Assembly: GCA_036510065.1 (NCBI GenBank)
Contig: DATCEO010000075.1
Location: forward strand, 12,689-76,688
Direction: 5' to 3'
From: DASUBV01 sp036510065
Lineage (GTDB): Bacteria; Actinomycetota; Actinomycetes; Streptosporangiales; Streptosporangiaceae
DNA: 64,000 nt
A program made the position numbers and the translations under genes. The first letter of the stretch is position 1. Each line of letters begins with the position of its first letter. Positions 1 through 6,674 of this stretch are shown piece by piece. The notes beneath the pieces are model-generated. The model saw only the letters and a program-made list of their open reading frames with translations. It was not told the DNA's origin and searched no databases.

Positions 1-296
1 CTGACCGCGGCGACCTCGAACTTCGGCATGTGGTCTTCGCCTTCGAGCAGCCGGGTCGCCATCTCCAGGAAGCGCCCGACCTCACGGTCGACCACGACCG
101 CGTACAGCCCTTCCTTGCCGCCGAAATGCTCGTAGACGACCGGCTTGGACACGCCGGCCTGGGCGGCGATCTCCTCGATGGAGGTGCCGTCCAGGCCGCG
201 CTCGGCGAAAAGGCGCCTGCCGATATTGAGCAGCTGCTCGCGGCGTTCCTTGCCCGTCATTCGCTTGCGACCGCTGCCCGGTGGTTGGCTTGTCAC
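1..296 (-). CDS. TetR-family transcriptional regulator (partial, cut by window edge)
   Basis: Reading the reverse strand from GTG 296 (or in-frame ATG 260) gives a typical TetR N-terminus. It has an amphipathic helix with LLNIGRRLFAERG, then the helix-turn-helix IEEIAAQAGVSKPVVYEHF followed by GGKEGLYAVV. The C-terminal ligand domain lies off the left edge. The gene ends up 24 bp from the desaturase gene, which is transcribed in the same direction into it. The family binds short palindromes as a dimer and releases DNA on ligand binding. Next to a fatty-acid desaturase, an acyl-CoA-sensing role (DesT/FadR-like) is a reasonable inference. The palindromic site at 1442-1467 is its obvious candidate operator. 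The start codon is uncertain between 296 and 260. Confidence 0.85.
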   Translation of the reverse strand, partial: MTSQPPGSGRKRMTGKERREQLLNIGRRLFAERGLDGTSIEEIAAQAGVSKPVVYEHFGGKEGLYAVVVDREVGRFLEMATRLLEGEDHMPKFEVAAV

Positions 297-320
297 CGGT
301 CCATCATGTCTGGGCCACGC

Positions 321-1352
321 TCAGTCGGCCAATTCGCCGGACGTGGCCGCGCGCACCGAGGGCCGGGCCATGGAGCCGAGCTTCCGCGATCCGCCGGTGT
401 ACTTGGCGGTCAGCCGGTCGGTGTCCGGCCAGCGCACGTCGGTCGCCCAGCCCAGCTTCTCGGCGAACCAGATGAGCCGGGCGGCAATGTCGATCTGGCC
501 CTTGAGCGCGCCGTGCCGGGCACAGGTCGGATCGGCGTGGTGCAGGTTGTGCCAGGACTCGCCGAAGGACAGGATGGCGAGCCAGTTGACGTTCCTGGAC
601 TTGTCGCGGACCTCGAACTCTTCCTTGCCGAAGGTGTGGCAGATCGAGTTGATCGACCAGGTGACGTGATGCAGGAACGCGATCCGGACCAGGCTGCCCC
701 AGAAGAACGCGGTCACGGCACCCTGCCAGGACATCGACCACAGGCCGCCGATGAGCGCGGGCGCCAGCAGCGAGACCGCCACGATGGCCGGGAAGTTGGC
801 GGAGATGCGGCGGATCCTGGGGTCGGCCAGCAGGTCGGGGCAGAACTTCTCCTGCGAGGTGTGGCTGCCGTCGAACAGCCACCCGACGTGGGCGAAGGCC
901 AGGCCCTTGGTCAGCGCCCGCCAGTCACTGCCAAACCGCCAGGGGGAGTGCGGGTCGCCCTCGCGGTCGCTGTACTTGTGGTGGCGGCGGTGGTCGGCGA
1001 CCCACGTCAGCACCGGTCCCTCGATGGCCAGCGTCCCGGCGATGGCCAGGGCGACGCGCAATCCGGTCACGGCCTTGAAGGACCCGTGCGTGAAGTAGCG
1101 GTGGAAGCCCATGCTGATGCCGAGGCCGGAGATCGCGTAGAACACGACGGCGATCACGATGTCGTGCCAGCCCAGCCCCCAGCCCCACGCCAGCGGCACG
1201 GCGGCGAGCAGCGCGAGCATGGGGACGACGACGAAGATCCCGACCAGGATCTTCTCGCCGCTGCCGATCGGCTCGGGATCGAGCTCGGGGAGCGGGCCAG
1301 TCCTGGCGGCACTCCCTGCGGGGGTGGCTGGGCGGTCAGCGGTCGTGGTCAT
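321..1352 (-). CDS. acyl-CoA desaturase (stearoyl-CoA delta-9 type), membrane di-iron enzyme
   Basis: This 343-residue membrane protein carries the three histidine boxes of the membrane fatty-acid desaturase family: HRYFTH (84-89), HRRHH (121-125) and HNLHH (268-272). Hydrophobic stretches lie around residues 36-60, 65-83, 97-112 and 185-225. The family uses O2 and electrons from a reductase to insert a cis double bond, usually delta-9, into acyl-CoA, and so tunes membrane fluidity. ATG 1352 is chosen because a GAGGA ribosome-binding site lies just upstream. A GTG 18 bases earlier is in frame but has no such site. The gene is probably co-transcribed with the TetR gene downstream and controlled at the palindrome upstream. 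The family call is secure. Exact regiospecificity cannot be read from sequence. Confidence 0.93.
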   Translation of the reverse strand: MTTTADRPATPAGSAARTGPLPELDPEPIGSGEKILVGIFVVVPMLALLAAVPLAWGWGLGWHDIVIAVVFYAISGLGISMGFHRYFTHGSFKAVTGLRVALAIAGTLAIEGPVLTWVADHRRHHKYSDREGDPHSPWRFGSDWRALTKGLAFAHVGWLFDGSHTSQEKFCPDLLADPRIRRISANFPAIVAVSLLAPALIGGLWSMSWQGAVTAFFWGSLVRIAFLHHVTWSINSICHTFGKEEFEVRDKSRNVNWLAILSFGESWHNLHHADPTCARHGALKGQIDIAARLIWFAEKLGWATDVRWPDTDRLTAKYTGGSRKLGSMARPSVRAATSGELAD

Positions 1353-1441
1353 GGCGTCCTCGCTTGGCACGAAACGGTGCCGGGGTCGGCTGGTCAGTCC
1401 GCACGCACCGGGGCAAGGGCAGATGCAGAATACGCTTACGT

Positions 1442-1467
1442 AACCGTAGGCTACGGCACCGTAGGTT
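1442..1467 (-). promoter_or_regulatory. palindromic operator overlapping desaturase promoter (candidate TetR site)
   Basis: Two overlapping inverted repeats share a half-site: CCGTAG-G-CTACGG (1444-1456) and CTACGG-CA-CCGTAG (1451-1464), flanked by AACC and GGTT. On the reverse strand a TTGACC -35-like hexamer lies just upstream of the repeats (about 1476-1481), so a repressor bound here would cover the -10 region. The palindromes are seen directly. Assignment to the neighbouring TetR protein is inference. Confidence 0.6.
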
Positions 1468-1563
1468 GCGCAAGGGTCAACCGAATATTTTCTGGCATTG
1501 TCGTGAAGATCACACAGCGCCGGATCGGCTGCCCGGTCGGTAGAGTTGAGCCCGTCTTCCCCT

Positions 1564-1635
1564 TCCCGGGTCGTCCAAACGGCAGGACTTCCGGTTTTGG
1601 TCCGGACAACCGAGGTTCGAATCCTCGCCCGGGAG
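1564..1635 (+). tRNA. tRNA-Gln (anticodon TTG)
   Basis: A full cloverleaf can be folded by eye. The acceptor stem is TCCCGGG (1564-1570) pairing with CCCGGGA (1628-1634). The D stem is GTCC/GGAC. The anticodon stem is TCCGG/CCGGA around loop TTTTGGT (1595-1601), giving anticodon TTG. The variable loop has four bases. The T arm is CGAGG-TTCGAAT-CCTCG. The discriminator base is G1635 and the CCA end is not encoded. It reads glutamine CAA codons. A tRNA-Gln directly upstream of glmU is a familiar arrangement in actinobacteria. Confidence 0.93.
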
Positions 1636-1783
1636 CATCAGCGCCATATCGCGGCAGACGGCCAGGTCCGACGGCGGAGCGCAGGCCGCCGGAGCCGGGG
1701 CGGTATTCTGCCTGCTGGGCCCACTGACCCCCCAGCCCGCTGCCCACTGACCCACTGACTACGACGTCAAGGAGCCGAGCCGA

Positions 1784-2884
1784 GTGAGCATGAGCGGTCC
1801 GGCCGCTGTCATCATTCTCGCCGCCGGCGAGGGCACGCGGATGAAGAGCAGCACGCCCAAGGTGCTGCATGAAGTGTGCGGCGAGACGATGCTCGGCCAC
1901 GTCCTGGCCGCGGCGCGCGACCTCCAGCCACAGCGGCTCGTGGTCGTGGTCGGCGACACCAGCGGGCCGGTGGCCGACTACCTGGCCCGCTGCGCGCCCG
2001 ACGCGACCGCTGTCGTGCAGTCACGGCGCGGCGGCACCGGTCACGCGGTGCGGATCGCCATCGAGACGCTCGGCGCGCTGGACGGGACCGTGGTGGTCAC
2101 CTACGGCGACACCCCGCTGCTGCGCGGGCGGACGCTGGCCGGCCTGGTGGCCGCCCGCGAGACGGCCGGGGCGGCCGCGACCGCGCTCGTGGCCCGGGCC
2201 GCGGACCCGACCGGCTACGGGCGGATCATCCGCGACGAGGCGGGCGACTTCGCCGGGATCGTGGAGCAGGCCGATGCCACCGCGGAGCAGGCGGCGATCG
2301 ACGAGATCAACACGGGCATGTACGCCTTCGACGGCCACCTGCTGGCCGGGGCGGTGGCCCGGCTGTCCACCGGCAACGCCAAGGGCGAGGAGTACCTGAC
2401 CGACGTCCTGTCGATCCTGCGCGGGGACGGCCTCCCGGTCGGCACCGTCTGGTGCGCGGACCTCGACGAGATCCTGGGCGTCAACGACCAGGCTCAGCTG
2501 GCCCGGGCCCGGCGCGTGCTGAACGACCGGCTGCTCGGCTCGTGGATGGGATCCGGCGTGACGATCGTCGACCCGGCGAGCACCTGGGTGGATGTCGGCG
2601 TCGTGCTCGAGCCGGGGGCGCGGATCGGCCCGGCCACCCAGCTCGAAGGTGGCACCAAGATCGGGGCGGGGGCCCGGATCGGACCAGGGTGCCTGGTCCG
2701 TGATTGCGTTATCGCTCCGGAAGCTACCGTCATCCAGTCCGTCTGCGAGTGCGCGGTGGTGGGGCCCGGCGCGGTCGTCGGGCCGTACGCGCACCTGATC
2801 GCGGGCGACCGGGTGGAGGCAGGCGGGGCGGTCGCGTCAGGCCAGCCGGGACGCAGCCCGGTCGCGTCGGGCAAGGGAGAATAA
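1784..2884 (+). CDS. glmU: UDP-N-acetylglucosamine pyrophosphorylase domain protein, truncated GlmU
   Basis: The N-terminal half is a clear GlmU uridylyltransferase. It has LAAGEGTRMKS near residue 12, the VTYGDTPLL metal/nucleotide motif and EINTGMYAFD. This half makes UDP-GlcNAc from GlcNAc-1-P and UTP for peptidoglycan and other glycans. The left-handed beta-helix starts after about residue 250 but stops at residue 366, whereas bifunctional GlmU proteins are about 450-490 residues. The acetyl-CoA/GlcN-1-P site is absent. The stretch usually reading YARLRPG reads YAHLIAG, and everything after it (normally VGNFVEIK onward) is replaced by a short Ser/Gly/Pro tail. Start is GTG 1784; prs starts 4 bases after the stop, so no hidden C-terminus remains. 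The acetylation step must be supplied elsewhere. Confidence 0.88.
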   Translation: MSMSGPAAVIILAAGEGTRMKSSTPKVLHEVCGETMLGHVLAAARDLQPQRLVVVVGDTSGPVADYLARCAPDATAVVQSRRGGTGHAVRIAIETLGALDGTVVVTYGDTPLLRGRTLAGLVAARETAGAAATALVARAADPTGYGRIIRDEAGDFAGIVEQADATAEQAAIDEINTGMYAFDGHLLAGAVARLSTGNAKGEEYLTDVLSILRGDGLPVGTVWCADLDEILGVNDQAQLARARRVLNDRLLGSWMGSGVTIVDPASTWVDVGVVLEPGARIGPATQLEGGTKIGAGARIGPGCLVRDCVIAPEATVIQSVCECAVVGPGAVVGPYAHLIAGDRVEAGGAVASGQPGRSPVASGKGE

Positions 2885-2887
2885 GGC

Positions 2888-3865
2888 ATGACCGGGATCA
2901 CCGCCTCCGGCGAGAAGAAGATGATGCTCTTCTCCGGCCGTGCTTTTCCCGAGCTAGGGACCGAGATAGCCGGCTGCCTGGGCATCGAGCCGACGCCGAG
3001 CAGGAACTATGACTTCGCCAACGGCGAGATCTTCGTCCGGTTCCTCGAATCGGTCCGCGGCTGCGACGCCTTCGTCCTGCAAAGCCACACCGCTCCCATC
3101 AACCAGTGGATCATGGAGCAGCTGATCATGGTCGATGCGCTCAAGCGCGCCTCGGCCAAGCGGATCACGGTGGTAGCGCCGTTCTTCGGCTACGCCCGGC
3201 AGGATAAGAAGAGCCGCGGGCGGGAGCCGATCTCGGCCCGGCTGATGGCCGACCTGTTCCGGACGGCCGGGGCCGACCGGCTGATGGCCGTCGACCTGCA
3301 TACCGCCCAGATCCAGGGCTTCTTCGACGGCCCGGTCGACCATTTGTTCGCGCTGCCGATCCTGGCCTCCTACCTGGAGGGCAAGCTCGACCTGTCGAAC
3401 GTGACGGTGGTGGCGCCCGACGCCGGCCGGGTGCGGGTCTGCGAGCGCTGGACGGACCGGCTGGGCTGCCCGCTGGCCATCATCCACAAGCGCCGAGATC
3501 CAGACGTGGCCAACCAGATCAAGGTGCTCGAGGTGGTCGGGCAGGTGGCCGATCGCACCTGCATCCTGGTGGACGACATGATCGACACCGGGTCCACCAT
3601 CGTGAACGCGGCCGAGACGCTCTTCGAGCAGGGCGCGGCCCAGGTCATCGTGACCGCCACGCACGGCGTCCTGTCCGGGCCCGCCGTGGACCAGCTGAAG
3701 AACTCGCGAATCAGCGAGGTGATCGTCACCAACACGCTGCCGATCAGCCACGAGAAGCGCTTCGACAAGCTCACCGTCCTGTCGATCGCCCCGCTGCTCG
3801 CCCGGGCCATCACCGAGGTGTTCAGCGATGGCTCGGTGACCAGCCTGTTCGACGGGCAGGTCTGA
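2888..3865 (+). CDS. prs: ribose-phosphate pyrophosphokinase (PRPP synthase)
   Basis: This 325-residue cytosolic enzyme transfers pyrophosphate from ATP to ribose 5-phosphate. The product PRPP feeds purine, pyrimidine, NAD, His and Trp synthesis and, in actinobacteria, decaprenyl-phosphoribose. Visible signatures are FFGYARQDKKSRGREPIS (ATP/flexible region), the metal-binding DLHTAQIQGFF and the PRPP loop VDDMIDTGSTI near residue 228. Length is normal for the family. It lies 3 bases after the glmU stop and is probably translationally coupled to it, linking two activated-sugar precursor steps. Confidence 0.97.
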   Translation: MTGITASGEKKMMLFSGRAFPELGTEIAGCLGIEPTPSRNYDFANGEIFVRFLESVRGCDAFVLQSHTAPINQWIMEQLIMVDALKRASAKRITVVAPFFGYARQDKKSRGREPISARLMADLFRTAGADRLMAVDLHTAQIQGFFDGPVDHLFALPILASYLEGKLDLSNVTVVAPDAGRVRVCERWTDRLGCPLAIIHKRRDPDVANQIKVLEVVGQVADRTCILVDDMIDTGSTIVNAAETLFEQGAAQVIVTATHGVLSGPAVDQLKNSRISEVIVTNTLPISHEKRFDKLTVLSIAPLLARAITEVFSDGSVTSLFDGQV

Positions 3866-3938
3866 CCAGGTCGGCAGACGCTGGCCACGTCGGCTAGACT
3901 GCGCACGCATTCCCCTGTCGTCACAAGGAGTTGTCACC

Positions 3939-4601
3939 GTGCCCGAGGTACACATCGCGGCCGAGCCGCGTACGGAATTCGGCAAGGGCCCGGCCAGGCG
4001 CGAGCGACGCGCCGGCAAGGTCCCCGCCGTGCTCTACGGACACGGCGGCGACCCGCGGCACCTCAGCCTGCCCGGCCACGATGTCCTGCTGGCCCTGCGC
4101 ACGGCCAACGTGCTGATCCGGCTGGACGGCCTGTCGGGCGGCAGCGAGCTGGCCCTGCCCAAGGCCGTGCAGCGCGATCCGATCAAGGGCACCGTCGAGC
4201 ACGTTGACCTCATCCTGGTCCGCAGCGGCGAGAAGGTGACCGTCGAGATCCCCATCAACCTCGTGGGCGAGCTGGCCCCCGACGGCATGCTCGAGCAGCA
4301 GCTCGTGCAGATCTCGCTGGAGGTCGAGGCCACGCACATCCCGCCGGGCATCGAGATCAGCATCGAGGGCATGCGGGTCGGCGACGCGGTGCACGCCAGT
4401 GACCTGGAGCTGCCCCAGGGCGCCACGCTGGCCGTCGAGCCGGACATCCTGGTCCTGCACGTGACGGCGGCCCCGACGGCCGAGCAGATGGAAGCCGAGC
4501 TGGGCCTGCCCGAGGGCGAGGAGACCGCTGCCGCCGAGCCGGAGGCGCCCGCCGCCGTGCCGGACGCCGTGCCGGGCGACTCCGCTGGCCAGGCTGGCTG
4601 A
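3939..4601 (+). CDS. rplY: 50S ribosomal protein L25/general stress protein Ctc
   Basis: This 220-residue protein has the L25 5S-rRNA-binding beta-barrel at the N-terminus (EFGKGPARRERRAGKVPAVLYGHG) followed by the TL5/Ctc C-terminal beta domain. It ends in an acidic Ala/Glu/Pro-rich tail from about residue 180. It binds 5S rRNA in the large subunit, and in Gram-positives the long form is often stress-induced. GTG 3939 is preceded by AAGGAG with good spacing. A TAGACT hexamer at 3895-3900 is a plausible -10 for its own promoter in the 73-bp gap after prs. Position between prs and pth is conserved in actinobacteria. Confidence 0.95.
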   Translation: MPEVHIAAEPRTEFGKGPARRERRAGKVPAVLYGHGGDPRHLSLPGHDVLLALRTANVLIRLDGLSGGSELALPKAVQRDPIKGTVEHVDLILVRSGEKVTVEIPINLVGELAPDGMLEQQLVQISLEVEATHIPPGIEISIEGMRVGDAVHASDLELPQGATLAVEPDILVLHVTAAPTAEQMEAELGLPEGEETAAAEPEAPAAVPDAVPGDSAGQAG

Positions 4602-4624
4602 GCGCCATAGACCGGTGGCTGATC

Positions 4625-5158
4625 GTGGGCCTGGGCAATCCGGGCCCGCAGTACGCGGCCAACCGCCACAACGCCGGGTCCATGGTGGCCGACGAGCTGG
4701 CCGAGCGGATGGGGGCCAGCTTCAAGCGCGACCGCTCGCGGGCCCAGGTGGCGACGGGAACGCTGGCGGGCACGCCGGTGACGCTGGCCAAGCCACTCAG
4801 CTTCATGAACCTCTCGGGCGGCGCGGTGGCGGCGCTGCGCAGCTTCTACAAGATCCCGCCCGGCCGCATCCTGGCCCTCCACGACGAGCTGGACCTGCCG
4901 TTTGGCACCATCAGGCTCAAGGCTGGTGGCGGAGATAACGGTCATAACGGATTGCGCTCGGTAACCGCCTCGCTCGGCAGCCGGGACTATCACCGTCTCC
5001 GCCTGGGCATCGGGCGCCCGCCCGGCCGGATGGACCCGGCTGATTTCGTGCTCCGCGATTTCTCCGCCGCCGAGCGAGCCGAGCTGCCCGAGATCGTCGG
5101 CCGGGGCGCCGACCTGGCGGAGGCCTTGCTGGCCCGCGGCGCCGAGGGAAGCCCTTAG
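4625..5158 (+). CDS. pth: peptidyl-tRNA hydrolase
   Basis: This cytosolic esterase recycles peptidyl-tRNAs dropped from ribosomes. Conserved elements are GLGNPGPQYAANRHNAG (catalytic His in RHN), KPLSFMNLSG, HDELDLPFG (catalytic Asp) and GGGDNGHNGLRS. The canonical first strand of the family is WLIVGLGNPG. Here the codons for D-R-W-L-I lie in frame upstream of GTG 4625, yet no ATG, GTG or TTG is available. The only upstream in-frame initiator-like codons are ATA 4607 and CTG 4598 (or CTG 4619). GTG 4625 is therefore the formal start, but the biological start is probably earlier with a non-standard codon. The product is about 177-183 residues. It is tightly linked to rplY. Confidence 0.93.
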   Translation: MGLGNPGPQYAANRHNAGSMVADELAERMGASFKRDRSRAQVATGTLAGTPVTLAKPLSFMNLSGGAVAALRSFYKIPPGRILALHDELDLPFGTIRLKAGGGDNGHNGLRSVTASLGSRDYHRLRLGIGRPPGRMDPADFVLRDFSAAERAELPEIVGRGADLAEALLARGAEGSP

Positions 5159-5168
5159 TCTTGTCCGC

Positions 5169-5753
5169 ATGCAGTCACTGGGAATCGACGGCGCCTTTGT
5201 CGCCGTACCGCGGATCTTTCCCGACCACCGCGGGAGCTTCCACACCTGGTTCCGGTCCGCGGACCTGCTCGAGGACCTGGGCTACCGCTTTGAGCTAGCC
5301 CAGGCTAACTGCTCGGTATCACATCAGGGCGTGCTCCGCGGCGTGCATTTCTCCGAGGTCCCGCCGGGGCAGGCGAAGTACGTGACCTGTCCCAGCGGCG
5401 CGATCCTCGATGTGGTGGTCGACCTGCGGATCGAGTCTCCCACCTACCTGCGCTGGGCCGCCGTCCCGCTGAACGACGAGAACCGCCAGGCGGTCTTCAT
5501 CGCCGAGGGCCTCGGGCACGCCTTCGTGGCGCTCAGCCCGCAGGCCACCGTGATGTACTTCTGCTCCACCCCGTATGCACCGGAGATCGAGCACGGGGTA
5601 GACCCGTTCGATCCGGAGATCGGCATCGCCTGGCCCGAGGACATGAAGTTCATCCTGTCCGACAAGGATGCCAGCGCTCCCACCGCCGAAGCCGCGCGCC
5701 AGGCCGGGCTGCTCCCGGACTACGCCCAATGCCAGGCCTGCGAGACCCGATGA
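5169..5753 (+). CDS. rmlC: dTDP-4-dehydrorhamnose 3,5-epimerase
   Basis: RmlC converts dTDP-4-keto-6-deoxyglucose to dTDP-4-keto-L-rhamnose, the third step of dTDP-L-rhamnose synthesis. The 194-residue cupin shows IFPDHRGSFHTWF, GVLRGVHF (catalytic His), KYVTCPSGAILDVVVDLR and GLGHAFVALS, with a normal length. It starts 10 bp after pth. Its stop overlaps the cysQ start (ATGA). rmlA and rmlD are 26 kb away on the opposite strand and rmlB is not in this window, so the pathway is split. A related epimerase acting on another dTDP sugar cannot be excluded. Confidence 0.9.
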   Translation: MQSLGIDGAFVAVPRIFPDHRGSFHTWFRSADLLEDLGYRFELAQANCSVSHQGVLRGVHFSEVPPGQAKYVTCPSGAILDVVVDLRIESPTYLRWAAVPLNDENRQAVFIAEGLGHAFVALSPQATVMYFCSTPYAPEIEHGVDPFDPEIGIAWPEDMKFILSDKDASAPTAEAARQAGLLPDYAQCQACETR

Positions 5754-6523
5754 CCATGCACTCAGCGAGAGGGCCTGCCACGGCGGCCGATGACGATGTG
5801 CTGTCCGAGCGCCTGGCGGCAGAAGCAGGGCGCCGGCTGCTGACCCTGCGAGCCCGCGGGGGCGAGCCCGCCGCGCTGCGGGACGCGGGCGACCGGCTGT
5901 CTCACGAATTCCTGGCCACTGAGCTGGCGCGGCTGCGGCCCGATGATGCCGTGCTCTCCGAAGAGGGCCGGGACGATCCCGTCCGGCTCTGCGCCAGCCG
6001 GGTCTGGATCGTTGACCCGCTGGACGGCACGCGCGAGTTCGGCGAGCCGGGCCGCACCGACTGGGCGGTGCATGTCGCCCTCTGGGAGCGCGGCGAGCTG
6101 ACGGCCGGGACCGTCGCCCTGCCCGCGCAGGACCGGCTGCTGAGCACCGCCCGGCCGATCGCCCCCCAGCCCGTCGCGGATCCGCTGCGCCTGCTGGTGA
6201 GCAGATCACGGCCACCGGAATTCGTGCAGCGGCTCGCCGAGCGACTCGGCGCGGTACTGGTGCCGCTGGGCTCGGCGGGCGCCAAGGCCGCGGCGGTCAT
6301 CGCCGGGGACGCCGACGCCTACGTGCACAGCGGAGGCCAGTACGAGTGGGACTCCGCCGCGCCAGTGGCCGTCGCCCGTTCGGCGGGGCTGCACACGTCC
6401 CGGATCGACGGCTCGCCCCTGGCCTATAACCAGCCCTCTCCGTCGCTTCCCGACCTCCTGATCTGCGCGTCCCCCATTGCAGCGCTGCTGCTGGAGACCA
6501 TCGCGGGCGTCCAGGGCAGCTAG
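5750..6523 (+). CDS. cysQ: 3'(2'),5'-bisphosphate nucleotidase (CysQ-like inositol monophosphatase family)
   Basis: This 257-residue member of the Li-sensitive phosphatase family carries the metal-binding motif VWIVDPLDGTREF and the C-terminal YEWDSAAPVAVARSAG motif. An acidic residue from LSEEGRDD completes the metal site. CysQ hydrolyses PAP (3'-phosphoadenosine 5'-phosphate), the by-product of PAPS-dependent sulfotransferases and PAPS reductase. ATG 5750 overlaps the rmlC stop (ATGA), indicating coupling. A PAP phosphatase immediately before a polysaccharide locus encoding a sulfotransferase, with CysDN 23 kb downstream, fits a sulfation role. An inositol-phosphatase function is the main alternative. 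Confidence 0.88.
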   Translation: MTMHSARGPATAADDDVLSERLAAEAGRRLLTLRARGGEPAALRDAGDRLSHEFLATELARLRPDDAVLSEEGRDDPVRLCASRVWIVDPLDGTREFGEPGRTDWAVHVALWERGELTAGTVALPAQDRLLSTARPIAPQPVADPLRLLVSRSRPPEFVQRLAERLGAVLVPLGSAGAKAAAVIAGDADAYVHSGGQYEWDSAAPVAVARSAGLHTSRIDGSPLAYNQPSPSLPDLLICASPIAALLLETIAGVQGS

Positions 6524-6674
6524 GTGGCGAAGCGCCACTCCATCCGATTTGCGCGACCCTCACCGGTAGCCGCCTGGTTCGGCATATTCTGTTCGACCTG
6601 GCCACCATTGCGCCGTGTCTGCTCCGGTGTTGAGCCGCGGCAGCGCAGGCTGGGACTGCCGACCGAGGGATGTT

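Noticed and set aside
30..1727. A 565-codon forward open frame opposite the TetR and desaturase genes
   Set aside because: It is antisense to two clear genes, overlaps a tRNA and has no family-like motif; high GC creates such frames.
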